Source: Candidatus Nitrohelix vancouverensis (lineage in GTDB: Bacteria > Nitrospinota > Nitrospinia > Nitrospinales > VA-1). From it: a DNA stretch of 64,000 nucleotides. The position numbers were made by a program, and so were the translations under genes. Positions within the stretch are counted from its first letter, which is position 1. The number at the start of each line of letters is the position of its first letter. The notes under the pieces are model-generated. The model was given only the letters and a program-made list of their open reading frames with translations. It made no database searches and was not told the origin of the DNA. The stretch is taken from positions 1,390,557 through 1,454,556 of the forward strand of contig CP048620.1 of the NCBI GenBank assembly GCA_015698305.1, given 5' to 3'. Shown piece by piece: positions 1-10,200 of this stretch.

Positions 1-608
1 GGCGCGTGCAGGGAAAGATAATCGGATCGAGCGAGCAGGTCGTGCAACTCGACGATTTCAACGCCCACTTTCGCGGCGTGGTCGGCGGAGATGAAGGGAT
101 CGTAAACGATGACTTTCATGTGGAACGCTTTCGCGCGATCCGCCACAACGGTGCCGATGCGGCCGAGGCCGACGATGCCCAGCGTTTTGTCGTGCAGTTC
201 CACGCCCATGAATTTCTTGGGCGCCCATTCCTTGTTTTGAACCGATTGGTTCGCCTGAGGAATGTTGCGCGACATGGACATCATGAGCGCCAGCGCATGC
301 TCTGCGGTGGTGATGACGTTGCCTTCCGGCGCGTTCATGACGATGATGCCCTTTTTCCCTGCGGCTTCCACGTCGATGTTATCCACGCCAATACCGGCGC
401 GACCGATGACTTTGAGGTTGGTCGCCGCTTCGATGACGTCGGCGGTTACCTTGGTTGCGCTTCGCACGATCAAACCCTGATACTCAGGAATGACGGCGAT
501 GAGTTCTTCTTTAGACATTCCGGTTTTAACGTCTACCGTCAAGTCCTTCTCCTGCTTTAACAGATCAACGCCGACTGCGGCTAAATTGTCGGATACAAGA
601 ATTTTCAT
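1..608 (-). CDS. serA: D-3-phosphoglycerate dehydrogenase, 3' end outside window
   Basis: First step of the phosphorylated serine pathway: NAD-dependent oxidation of 3-phosphoglycerate in the cytoplasm. The visible ~202 residues begin at an ATG (606-608, reverse strand) with MKILVSDNLAAVGVDLL. They include the family motif RAGIGVDNID near residue 70 and the Rossmann glycine motif GLGRIG near residues 147-152. The catalytic His and any ACT domain lie beyond the left edge. The gene follows an aminotransferase gene on the same strand with about 80 bp between, a likely serine/glycine operon. The family call is secure; full length and domain tail cannot be judged. Confidence 0.93.
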   Translation of the reverse strand, partial: MKILVSDNLAAVGVDLLKQEKDLTVDVKTGMSKEELIAVIPEYQGLIVRSATKVTADVIEAATNLKVIGRAGIGVDNIDVEAAGKKGIIVMNAPEGNVITTAEHALALMMSMSRNIPQANQSVQNKEWAPKKFMGVELHDKTLGIVGLGRIGTVVADRAKAFHMKVIVYDPFISADHAAKVGVEIVELHDLLARSDYLSLHA

Positions 609-689
609 TCAATCGCTCCACATTGCTTTCGGGATCAAAGGGCTGGGTCCCGAGTGATTTTTAAGTAGTAAACCAAAACTGCGCCCGGC

Positions 690-1835
690 TCAGTAGGCTT
701 CCATGAGGATTTCCTGGGCGGCGGCAATTCCTTTTCCAAATTCCACGTTGTGACCGAACTTGCGCAAAGCCATTTCGAGAGCGGCGATCGCGGTGACGGT
801 GTCAAAGGTATCGACATAGCCGAGATGCGCGATGCGAACGACTTTGCCCTTCCATTGATCCTGTCCCCCCGCCATGGTCACTCCAAAATCGTCGCGCAGG
901 CTCTTCACCAGTTTGGCGCCGTCCACTCCTTCAGGAACGAAGACGCCGGTCAGGCTGTCTGCCGGAGCGTCCGGGGCGATCATTTTCAAACCCATCGCAG
1001 TGACAGCCGCGCGCGTGGCGCGCGCCAGACGATTGTGGCGTTTGAAAACGTTGTCGATTCCTTCTTCTTTAAGATCCTTCAAAACTTGTCGCAGTCCGAT
1101 GACCAGAGACACGGCGGGCGTGTAGGCGGAAGTTTTGTCGGCGAGATTCTTTCTCTCTTTCTTGAAGTCGAAGTAGAAATGCGGGCAAGTCGATTTGTCG
1201 GCAAATTTCCATGCTTTTTCGCTCAAGGCCACCAGCCCGAGGCCGGGGGGCAATTGCAGAGATTTTTGCGAGCCCGTCACCAGGGCGTCGATGCCCCATT
1301 TGTCCATCGGCAGGTCGAAAACGCCGACGCCGGTGATGCCGTCCACGATCAGCAAAATATCGTCCCGGTCGCGAGTCAGTTTCGACAGCTCTTCGATGGG
1401 ATGCGCGACGCCGGTCGAGGTTTCCGAAGCCTGCACTAAAATTCCCTTGATGTCGGGTTCTTTTGCAAGGATGTCCTTGATCGCGGCGGGGTCTGCGGCC
1501 TGGCCCCATTCCACATCGTGCCAGACGACCGTCATGCCGTAGGCTTGGGAAATTTTACCCCAACGTTCGCCGAATTTACCGCCGTTGATTGCGAGGACCT
1601 TGTCGCCCGGAGAAAAGAGATTGGTGATGCAACCTTCCATGCCGCCGGTTCCGGTGGATGCCAGAATCAAAACGTCCTGTTTGGTTTGAAACAGCGCCTT
1701 GGCGTCTTCTGCGGCTTCTGCGAAGATCGCGCTGAATTGCGGGGTGCGGTGGTGCATCATGGGTTGAGCCATTTCCAGCGCGACATGTTCTGCAACTGGT
1801 GTGGGGCCTGGAGCGAGAAGGTATTTTTTCTTCAT
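690..1835 (-). CDS. Class V PLP aminotransferase (serine-pyruvate / alanine-glyoxylate type)
   Basis: A 381-residue, full-length fold-type I aminotransferase. Visible marks are the N-terminal LLAPGPTPV segment, TGTGGMEG near residue 61, VDGITGVGVFDLPMD near 164 and the PLP-lysine context TGSQKSLQLPPGLG with Lys near 191. Relatives transaminate serine, alanine or glyoxylate. Some archaeal and deep-branching bacterial homologues sit beside serA, where they may act in serine biosynthesis or in glycine/serine exchange. Immediately upstream of serA on the same strand, so a shared role in serine metabolism is inferred. The exact substrate pair cannot be read from sequence. Confidence 0.88.
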   Translation of the reverse strand: MKKKYLLAPGPTPVAEHVALEMAQPMMHHRTPQFSAIFAEAAEDAKALFQTKQDVLILASTGTGGMEGCITNLFSPGDKVLAINGGKFGERWGKISQAYGMTVVWHDVEWGQAADPAAIKDILAKEPDIKGILVQASETSTGVAHPIEELSKLTRDRDDILLIVDGITGVGVFDLPMDKWGIDALVTGSQKSLQLPPGLGLVALSEKAWKFADKSTCPHFYFDFKKERKNLADKTSAYTPAVSLVIGLRQVLKDLKEEGIDNVFKRHNRLARATRAAVTAMGLKMIAPDAPADSLTGVFVPEGVDGAKLVKSLRDDFGVTMAGGQDQWKGKVVRIAHLGYVDTFDTVTAIAALEMALRKFGHNVEFGKGIAAAQEILMEAY

Positions 1836-2123
1836 TGTTGTATCCGTAATAATTTTGGGGTTGATTAATTGCTCTGGTTAAGAGGCATATGATAAAACGG
1901 CATCCGTATCCAAACTCAAATGAACACTTGATTTTGCCTGAAGTCGGTCAAGGAGAGGCGCGATAGGGGTTGCCGATCGCAACCAGGATATGCGTATTGG
2001 TCATAGAACCTTCCTTTATAATGGAAAAAAGAATGAAAATCCAATTTTTTTGTGGTCAAAATCAGGAAATTTTGCGTTGGGGGGCGTTAGGGGAATAGCG
2101 GGAAGCAAAGGCTTGCGAAGAGC

Positions 2124-3212
2124 TTATTTTTCTTCAGAGTCGGAAGGGGAAGGCGGTCCGTTGTCGGGTTCCATTTCCAGGCCCAGATCTTCGATTTCTA
2201 CCGTGTCGTTCTGATCCACCAGAGTTTGCAAGGGAGCGTCCTGATCTTCCTCCAACTCCAGATGAATTTCCAATTCTTCGGATTCGTCGCTTTGCGCAGA
2301 CGATTCGGGTTCCTGAGCGTTTTGAGGGCTTGGAGCGTCGTCTTCGTCAAAACTCAATTCCAGCGTTTCTTCAGATTCGATGGCGATTTCAACATCATCC
2401 AGATCGATATCAAGCGCCTCAGGTTCTTCTTGTTGCGGGGAGAGAGTCAGGGTTTCCTCAATGGGTTCGGAGATTGTTAGCGACGGCTCCTGCTGTTCGT
2501 CGCTTTCCGCTTCTATATCGTCGAGGTTGATGAAGTCGGGTTCTTCCTGATGACTGAGGATGATTTCTTCTTCCTCTTCTTCGATGAGCAATAAAGGTTC
2601 GTCGTCTTGGTCCAGTCCGACGACAGAAACATCCGGTTCGTCCTGAGCATTGCCGCCAAGATCGAGCATGGGTTCCGAGACCGTATCGGTTTCCTCTGAG
2701 GCATCGCCTCCAACAAGCGATACGATATCCAGATCTTCTTCATCCGAGCTGTCGCTGGAAGGGGCGAGGGTTGTCTCGTTGGACATTTCGTCAAAACCGA
2801 GACCCTCCACCTCAAAATCTTCCAGTGAAATTTGTTGCTTGTCCGGGATCAGGCTTTCCAGAGATACGGCTGATTCCACCGCAGTTTGACTTTCAGGAGC
2901 ATCGCTGGATTCGGCTTCAGATAAGTCCAGCGCAAAATTTCCCTCATCATCGATAAAATCACTCGCCGGGGGAGCGGGAGTCGTCGATTCTTCCGGGGGC
3001 GCGGACAGGCCTTGGGCGGTTGCCGTAGACGGATGCGATTCGGCGAAAACGCTTTCCCTAGCCTGCGCAATGGGTTCCGCCAACTCAAACAAGGTGAAAC
3101 CTTCAACCGCGTCGGGTAAAAAAGCAGACGCGGAGTCTGAAAGTTTCCGCTGGCAAAGCGGGCATTTTTTGGCGATCTTGAAACTGATATAATCGCAATC
3201 GATACATTTCAT
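2124..3212 (-). CDS. Acidic low-complexity protein with N-terminal zinc ribbon
   Basis: 362 residues, not recognised as a named family. The first ~22 residues hold two CxxC pairs (CIDC and CPLC), spaced like a rubredoxin-type zinc ribbon. The remaining ~330 residues are very rich in Asp, Glu and Ser, with runs such as EEEEEE, and look disordered. No signal peptide or membrane segment is seen. It stands alone, with a ~290 bp gap to the aminotransferase gene. The compositional bias is strong, so homology searches would be unreliable outside the ribbon. A protein- or metal-binding scaffold is possible, but no function is claimed. Confidence 0.7.
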   Translation of the reverse strand: MKCIDCDYISFKIAKKCPLCQRKLSDSASAFLPDAVEGFTLFELAEPIAQARESVFAESHPSTATAQGLSAPPEESTTPAPPASDFIDDEGNFALDLSEAESSDAPESQTAVESAVSLESLIPDKQQISLEDFEVEGLGFDEMSNETTLAPSSDSSDEEDLDIVSLVGGDASEETDTVSEPMLDLGGNAQDEPDVSVVGLDQDDEPLLLIEEEEEEIILSHQEEPDFINLDDIEAESDEQQEPSLTISEPIEETLTLSPQQEEPEALDIDLDDVEIAIESEETLELSFDEDDAPSPQNAQEPESSAQSDESEELEIHLELEEDQDAPLQTLVDQNDTVEIEDLGLEMEPDNGPPSPSDSEEK

Positions 3213-3456
3213 AATAGAATAAAATAATATGAAATCGCAGATAAAGCAAGCAGTTATGACGGTAACTTTTAATATTCCAATGAGTTGACGATTTTGTTTT
3301 GGACGAGCTTTCGGCCTTTCCCGTTGTTTTGGCGTCGTATCGGGGATATTGTTTGACCCTTCAACGCCGATTGTTTAAAATGCCTCACACCTTCAATAAA
3401 ACCTATGCTTGGCGACAGGCGCAGAGATTGTTTCAACTTCTCATTGGAATCGGATC

Positions 3457-4098
3457 ATGGCCAAAAATTTTTCGGTCGGGTTTTTAATTTTTAAAATAAA
3501 ATTGTATCGGATGTTTTTTTACTGGATGGAATCGATATTGGGAAATCGGGACAAACGAGACCCCTGGGTGGAGGTTTATTTCAATCAGGCTTTGCAAAAT
3601 ATACAGGCAGACAGAAGGCCGGTCGCCTTGTTGAACCTGAACATGACGCTTCACCTGAATCCCCTCCATTTCTGGGCTTTGATCATGCGCGCCCGCCTTC
3701 ACACCAGCGAGAACAAAAAGCGTTTGGGGCTTCAGGATTATCTGCAAGCCTGTAAAACATTTCCATCACGCTTTTTTGCCAATGATTTACAGGCTGAATT
3801 GCTGGATTGCTATCAGGGCAATGACTTTGAGTCCCGACCGGTCGCGCTTTCCGATCAAATCCTGTGCGCCCGGAATTTAATCGATTCGACAGACATTGAA
3901 AGTCAGGATTTCCAGACGGCGGCTGGGGACTTGTTTGCAGAAAAGGTCGATCCTTTAGTTACAGACGAGTCCGACTGGGAGGGAAGCCTCGAACTGTCTG
4001 ATGATGAAAAAGAAAAGTTCCGTCACATGGGACGGATCACTCAGGAAGAAATTGACGCGACCGACTGGAACCAGGTCGCGCAAAAATTACTGTTCTGA
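3457..4098 (+). CDS. Hypothetical protein, possible TPR-like helical repeat
   Basis: About 213 residues from the ATG at 3457; a TTG at 3409 in the same frame is an alternative, and ATGs at 3510 and 3525 are also possible. The N-terminus is hydrophobic and aromatic (FSVGFLIFKIKLYRMFFYW), perhaps a membrane-associated helix. The middle (WVEVYFNQALQNIQ, ALLNLNMTLHLNPLHFWAL) resembles paired TPR helices. The C-terminus is acidic. Its stop lies about 40 bp upstream of the dGTPase start on the same strand, so the two may be co-transcribed. Function unknown. Confidence 0.6.
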   Translation: MAKNFSVGFLIFKIKLYRMFFYWMESILGNRDKRDPWVEVYFNQALQNIQADRRPVALLNLNMTLHLNPLHFWALIMRARLHTSENKKRLGLQDYLQACKTFPSRFFANDLQAELLDCYQGNDFESRPVALSDQILCARNLIDSTDIESQDFQTAAGDLFAEKVDPLVTDESDWEGSLELSDDEKEKFRHMGRITQEEIDATDWNQVAQKLLF

Positions 4099-4136
4099 CT
4101 TCGTTTTAACCGAGCACAGCCCGGGGATTTCCGCAT

Positions 4137-5285
4137 TTGATAAAGCGTCGTGAATTGGAAGACATGGAGAACGCCGCGCTGGCGCCCTATGCGGTAAAGA
4201 GCGCGGCGAGTCGAGGCAGGCAGTTCCGCGAAAAAGAGCATCCTTACCGAACTCGTTTCCAACGCGACCGCGACCGTATCGTTCACTCCTCCGCCTTTCG
4301 GCGCCTGGAATACAAGACCCAGGTATTTGTCTATCACGAAGGCGACTATTACCGCACGCGCCTGACTCACTCGTTGGAAGTTTCGCAAATTGCCCGCTCC
4401 ATCAGCAAGGCCCTGCGCCTCAATGAAGACCTGGCGGAAGCGGTGGCGCTGGCGCACGATCTGGGACATCCGCCCTTTGGTCACAACGGTCAGGACGTGT
4501 TGAACCGCCTGATGAAACCCTATGGCGGCTTCGAACACAATCGGCAGAGTTTGCGCATTGTGAAATGTCTGGAAAAACGCTACCCGGATTTTGACGGCCT
4601 GAACCTGACCTGGGAAGTGCTGGAAGGAATCTCCAAACGCTTACGCGATCCCGAAAACCCCTTAATCAAAATGCCGGGCTACCAGCGCCCGCCGCTGGAA
4701 GCGCAGGTGGTCGACTACTCCGATTCGATCGCTTACAACGCGCACGATCTGGACGACGGCGTGACCTCCAATTTGCTCGACATCAATTCTCTGGGGAGGC
4801 TGGCGCTGTGGCGGGACGCAGAGAAAATCATCAAAAAGCAATACGCGAATCTCGACGACAAGTTGAAAAAATATCAGGCGGTTCGCAATATCATCAATAC
4901 TCTGGCGACCGATCTCATTAAAACGACCAGCTCCCGCTTGAAGAGAATGGGGATTCAGTCTGCGGATGAGGCGAGGAGTTGCAAAAAACAACTGGCGAGT
5001 TTCAGTTCGGAAGTTGAGGAAAAGAACAAGGAACTCAAAAAATTTCTGTACAACAACATGTATCGGCACCGCAGGGTCCAGCGAATGGAGTTCAAGGCGG
5101 ATTTGCATCTCACCAAAATTTTCGAAGCCTATATGAAATCGCCAAAGCTATTGCCGGAACCGGCCTTGAAGGCGGAGCGGCACGGGCCGCTGGAAAGACG
5201 GATTTGCGATTATATTTCGGGGATGACGGATCGCTACGCAATTGAAGAATACAAGAAGCTTTATATGCCGGACGAAAAGGATTGA
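4137..5285 (+). CDS. dgt: Deoxyguanosinetriphosphate triphosphohydrolase-like protein (HD superfamily)
   Basis: Predicted cytoplasmic dNTPase that hydrolyses dGTP (or other dNTPs) to the nucleoside and triphosphate. The 382 residues carry the family start LAPYAVKSAASRGR, then FQRDRDRIVHSSAFRRLEYK, then the metal-binding set: His in TRLTHSLEVSQIAR and the HD pair in ALAHDLGHPPFGHNG. The chosen start is a TTG at 4137, which gives the usual N-terminal length and has GGGGA upstream. An ATG at 4164 is the alternative. The length suits the shorter dGTPase-like class rather than the ~500-residue E. coli Dgt. Nucleotide preference cannot be inferred. Confidence 0.9.
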   Translation: MIKRRELEDMENAALAPYAVKSAASRGRQFREKEHPYRTRFQRDRDRIVHSSAFRRLEYKTQVFVYHEGDYYRTRLTHSLEVSQIARSISKALRLNEDLAEAVALAHDLGHPPFGHNGQDVLNRLMKPYGGFEHNRQSLRIVKCLEKRYPDFDGLNLTWEVLEGISKRLRDPENPLIKMPGYQRPPLEAQVVDYSDSIAYNAHDLDDGVTSNLLDINSLGRLALWRDAEKIIKKQYANLDDKLKKYQAVRNIINTLATDLIKTTSSRLKRMGIQSADEARSCKKQLASFSSEVEEKNKELKKFLYNNMYRHRRVQRMEFKADLHLTKIFEAYMKSPKLLPEPALKAERHGPLERRICDYISGMTDRYAIEEYKKLYMPDEKD

Positions 5286-5298
5286 TGGATTGCGCTGT

Positions 5299-6027
5299 TT
5301 ATTTGCGAGAACTCAGGTAGCTGTTGATGTTCCTTAAAATGCGGGTCTCCTCGACGCCGATTCCTCCCTGCTGATCATAAAACCAGGTTTTCGCTTCTTC
5401 CAGAGCGGAGAGCGCCTCATCAGAACCATTGTTCATCAAAGCCTGCGCCGCATAGTTGCGAGTGAACACATAGGCCTTGCCGTTCAGCAGAGTTTCGCGA
5501 AGCGCAGGTATCGCTTCGTAGATATCCACTTGGCTTTCTGCGGCTTTCGCCAGATACTCTGCGGCGTCCCAGCGAATATGGGTGTCCACATCGTTCGCGC
5601 CGGGGGTCTCCGGCCAGCGCTGGAGCGCGTCGACGAGGTAGCTCACGCCGTCTTCACCAATTCCCATCAGCTCCCCCATCACCGCCCGCCGCAGATTGGG
5701 GTTTTCGTGTTTGACCTTTTTACCAAGAGAATCAAGCGCCGGGTAAGCGGCCGTTCCATAGAGCGCCAGAGCCTTGGCGTAGGTCAGATGCAGAGATTCC
5801 TTTTTCGGATTCTCGGGCCAGCGATTCCAGCGTTGTAATAATTCTTCTACCGTGTATTTGTCGGCCAGAGATTCGGCGTCGCCTTCGGGCGGAATCCATT
5901 TTTTACTGGCAGGGACGTCAGGTCGGGAGGGAGCGTTGCCTGGAGCATCCTTGCCGAAAAGCCAGAGCATGCCGCCTATCACCAGCGCGGCGGCGAGAAA
6001 CCCTATGACCAGACTGTAGAATCGCAT
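5299..6027 (-). CDS. Membrane-anchored HEAT-repeat protein
   Basis: 242 residues. An N-terminal hydrophobic segment (VIGFLAAALVIGGMLWLF) is probably an uncleaved anchor. It is followed by a Pro-rich linker and helical repeats typical of HEAT/PBS-lyase arrays, for example LGKKVKHENPNLRRAVMGEL and ALRETLLNGKAYVFTRNYAA. Such arrays bind proteins. The gene is convergent with the dGTPase, with only 13 bp between stops, and follows the HDOD gene on the same strand by about 65 bp. The partner is unknown. Confidence 0.7.
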   Translation of the reverse strand: MRFYSLVIGFLAAALVIGGMLWLFGKDAPGNAPSRPDVPASKKWIPPEGDAESLADKYTVEELLQRWNRWPENPKKESLHLTYAKALALYGTAAYPALDSLGKKVKHENPNLRRAVMGELMGIGEDGVSYLVDALQRWPETPGANDVDTHIRWDAAEYLAKAAESQVDIYEAIPALRETLLNGKAYVFTRNYAAQALMNNGSDEALSALEEAKTWFYDQQGGIGVEETRILRNINSYLSSRK

Positions 6028-6092
6028 GGCTCTGGGATGTTCCTCAAGACTTTGTCTCTCGGTTCGTCAGAACTCCAGGGGGAAACGACGGC

Positions 6093-6947
6093 TCAGTAAA
6101 GCACGGAGTCTTTGTTAAAGAAAATCTCATCGTAGAAATCGTTTTTAACTGTTTCCTCGATCTCTTTCAATTTTTCATCGTTCAATTTCAGCACCCGCAT
6201 CACCATGGGATCGTAGGGGGGAATATTGGGTTCTCCGCTGTCTCCCAGCTTCAGGGTGCGCGTCAATATGTCCGCGACATGAATGATGGAAGTTGTGATG
6301 GGGAATTCTTTGGATTTTGTGGGTTCGTGATGAAAGAGAGCGGGTTCCACAAATTTGAGAGGCAGTCCCCAGCGTCTCAGCAAGGCCCCTCCCACTTTTT
6401 CATGGCAGGTCCCGAAAACCTCCATTTCGACTTTGGAAAGCGAGAGTTTGCTTTCGCGACAACGCTCCAGGACTTGAGCAGACTTGTCCGGAAATTTTTG
6501 GAAGAGAATCAGACTGCCGAGATTGTGCAACATGCCGGCTACATAATAATAATCGTAGTCTTTAATTCCCTTTTGTTTTGCGAGCGCTTTCGCGGTGATC
6601 CCGGTGGCCATGCCGTGTCTCCAGAAGGAGACAGGATTGATCAGGCGTTTGGGAATTTTGTCGAACTGAGTGGCGACGCTACTGGCCAGCGACAGATCGC
6701 TCAATTGATCCGTTCCAACAATGTTGATGGCATGTTCGATGGTATCGACTTCTTCCTCGACGCTATACAGAGGGCTGTTGACAATTTTAAGGAGCTTGGC
6801 CATGAGGGCCGGATCTCTCTTGATGACTTTAGCGAAGTCGCCAAATGAAGCGCGCGGATCGTCCAGCAAGGTGCGTAGTTGGAAATACACCTTCGGTGGA
6901 GACGCGACCCAGTCTTTTATCAGCTCGTCGGTATCAACTTTTTGCAT
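6093..6947 (-). CDS. HDOD domain signalling protein
   Basis: 284 residues filling a single HDOD domain. It starts with LRTLLDDPRASFGDFAKVIKRDP and LMAKLLKIVNSPLYS, then has the central AINIVGTDQLSDLSLASSVA segment and the histidine region MLHNLGSLILFQKFPD. HDOD proteins are HD-related but usually lack phosphohydrolase activity. They act in signalling of motility, chemotaxis or stress. No receiver domain is fused here. The role is only generally inferable. Confidence 0.85.
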   Translation of the reverse strand: MQKVDTDELIKDWVASPPKVYFQLRTLLDDPRASFGDFAKVIKRDPALMAKLLKIVNSPLYSVEEEVDTIEHAINIVGTDQLSDLSLASSVATQFDKIPKRLINPVSFWRHGMATGITAKALAKQKGIKDYDYYYVAGMLHNLGSLILFQKFPDKSAQVLERCRESKLSLSKVEMEVFGTCHEKVGGALLRRWGLPLKFVEPALFHHEPTKSKEFPITTSIIHVADILTRTLKLGDSGEPNIPPYDPMVMRVLKLNDEKLKEIEETVKNDFYDEIFFNKDSVLY

Positions 6948-7234
6948 AGAGAGTTTTCCGGATAGGAGGCTTGGGACTTCTTATAGAGATCATACTCCTC
7001 TTGGATCGGATAATAATATAATTGATATTTTCAGGAAAGGCTTTATTCGGCAATTAGAATAATGTTTTGTATGTAGATTTTTTCTATTTAGATAAGCGGG
7101 GGAATTTCAACGCTTTGTCGCCGGCCCGTTGGTTCGCGGCTAATTGCCTGAAAATATTGATTTAAAATGTCATTGAGAGGCGTATACTCATAGCGGGGTT
7201 CAAACCCTTATCCGATACTAATGTGAGTGTAAAG

Positions 7235-10200
7235 ATGAGACGATTCTTTATGCCTGAACGAACGATTTGTAAATCATCGCTTGTAAAGAACGGCGCTCTT
7301 TTTTGCGCGACGCTGGTCTGCGTTGCCTCACTTTCCTTAGCGCCTCGAACGGCGGTCGCGCTTCCCCAGGACGGCGAGGTGAAGTCAGGCTCCGTCCAGT
7401 TCGAGCGCCCCGGCTCCGACCGTTTGAACGTCATCCAAAGCTCGGATAAAGCCATCATCGACTGGCAGTCCTTTAGCATCGGCGCCAGCGAACACACTGA
7501 CTTTCAAATGCCGTCGTCGAACTCTGTCAATTTGAGTCGAGTGATCGGCGACGACCCTTCCCATATATTTGGCAGGCTCACTTCGAATGGAAGGTTGATG
7601 CTGATCAACCGCAACGGCGTTCTGTTTGGCGTTGATTCGCAGGTGGACGTTAACGGCTTGATCGCGACCACGTCGGACATCAGAAACGAAGATTTTCTGT
7701 CGAGCAATTACCTTTTCAATATCGCCCCCGAGACCAACCACGCCATCATCAATCGAGGCGTGATCACTATCAAGGAAGGCGGGCTTCTTGCCTTTGTCGC
7801 TCCGGGCGTTGAAAATTCAGGAAGCATCAATGCGCAACTGGGGCAGGTCTCTCTCGGATCCGGGTCGACCTTCACGCTGGATTTTTACGGCGACCAGTTG
7901 ATCTCTCTTGGCGTCGAAGAAATTTTATTGAAGGATGTGCTGGACCCCAACGGCGATCGTCTGAATGCATTGATCGACAATAATGGAACGATCAAAGCCG
8001 ACGGCGGAGTCATTGTTATGGACGTCGGCTCTGCGAAGGCTTTGGTGGGTTACGCGATCAATCAGAGCGGTCTGGTGGAAGCCGACACCTTTTCTGAAAA
8101 CAATGGCAAGATCGTACTTTCCGGCGGAAAAAGCGCCGTGAAAGTTTCCGGCCGCTTGAGCGCATCCGGCGACGCATCGGGCGAGCAGGGCGGCGAGATC
8201 GCCGTTTCTGGTTCGTCCATCCTGGTGGATCGCGGCGAGATTCTGGCAAACAGTCTGGATCGTAAGGGCGGCAAAATTTCAATCGTTGATGCGGATTGGA
8301 TCAGCCTCGGCGGCACAATAGACGCCAGCGGCGATACGGGCGGTAGCGTTTCTGTTGAAACGGAAGGACTGTCCATCGGCGCCGATGTTCTGGCGAAAGG
8401 GCAAACGGGTTCTGGCGGAAGCATTGACCTGAGGGTTGACTCGCATTCCTGGGAGAACATGGACGCGTTGTTGGATGTGTCTGGCGCGACAGGCGGCGAT
8501 ATCACTCATATCGCTGGAAAGCAGATCACGACCTCGGCGACCTACAAGGCGCAGGGCACACAAGGGGAGGGCGGCGCCATTGATGTGACCTCCTATAAAC
8601 TCGATTTACTTTCAGGCGACATTGACGCGAGCGGTCAGACCAAAGGCGGGAGCATTCGACTGGGCGGTGAATCGCAGGGCGGGCTCAATCTGGAAGCGGA
8701 TGAGCTTCCCAATGCGCACACCTTGTTCATGACGGATTCAACACGGGTCAGAGCCGATGCGCTAAACGCCTCGGGTAATGGTGGAAGTATTATTGTGGCG
8801 GCGGATCAGAAAGTTACGGTGTTGGGCCAGATGTCGGCGTCGCCTGCCTCTGGATTGTCGGCAGAATTAAACGGCAAGGTAGAGGTTTATTCTGGCGACG
8901 TTCTCGAATATGGGGGAGATGTCAATATAGGAGGCCTTGTTCTCAATGCGGAGCAGGCGACGATGCTAGACGCCAATACTTTAAGCGCGGCACAGTTTCA
9001 GGGAATTTTGGACAGCGGTTCCACGCACGCCAATGTCGATCAAAAACTGGATACCTACGACAATTTTGGTCAATCGATTTCACTGGACGGCACGCGCCTC
9101 GCGGTAGGCGCCGTGCATGACCGAGGCGTTGATGATGATTCCTTCGGATCGGGCGCCGTGTATTTATACACATTTGCCGACGAGAATTTTTCAGGAGGCG
9201 CCTTGCAGGGAATCATCGGACGGGGCTACACCGGCGGAAAGAATATAGATATTGGTACGCAATCGATAACTTTTGGCACAGCCGTGTCCCTGGATGCTAA
9301 GGGTTTGGCTGTGGGCGCGAGCGCTGATCGCGATGTGACGGGTTCCATCATGCACACGGGGTCTGTCTATTTATTCTCATTTTCGGATTTGAGTTTTTCC
9401 GACGGGGCTTTGCAGGCAAGGCTGGGGAAGGGGTACACGGGAGGAAAGAATATTGATGTCGATTTGAATCGTGGCGATCAATTTGGGAGAAGCGTTTCTC
9501 TGGACGGTTCTCGCCTTGCGGTTGGAGCTTCGGGCGCGAAGAGGATTGGCGGCCCGAATCCTGATGGAACGGGTCCAGACATTATTGGATCTGTGTACTT
9601 GTATACCTTTTCAGATGAAACTTTCAGCGATGGCGCTCTGCAGGCGGTCATTAGCGATGGTCCGGCGGGCGGTAAGAATATTGTTCAGGCGCTGAATGCT
9701 TATGATGAGTTTGGTTCTTCCGTTTCTCTGGATGGCAATCGTTTGGCGGTTGGCGCTAAAGGGGCGCAGGGCTTTAGTAGCGCTGCGCAAGTTGGCGCGG
9801 TTTATCTATATAGTTTTGCAGACGAAGATTTCAATGGCGGCAGTCTGCAGGCGATGATCGGCGACGTTGCCGCAACGGGAAGCAATGTTGTTCAACAGGA
9901 TTTGAGAGAATGGGGCCTGTTTGGTTCTTCGGTTTCTCTGGACGGCAATCGACTGGCGGTGGGCGCGCCGGGAATCGATCCGAAATTCTATCAAACGAAT
10001 GAACAGGCGAACGTTTATCTTTACACGTTTGCGGATGAGAATTTCAGCGGAGGCCAGTTGCAGGGAATCATTGGCAACGGATACAGCGGCGGCAAAAATA
10101 TCAATCACGACATCGTGAATGATCGCTTCGGTCAATCGGTTTCGTTAGATGGCAATCGGCTTGCGGTGGGCGTGGCGGATGATGACAGTTTTGGTAATTC

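Noticed and set aside
6-560. Forward open frame at the left edge
   Set aside because: It is the antisense shadow of serA, whose reverse-strand translation shows family motifs.
7200-7222. TCCGATAC upstream of the exoprotein gene, resembling a sigma-28 -10
   Set aside because: No TAAA-like -35 at the right distance, and it lies only 8-12 bp before the candidate start codon.
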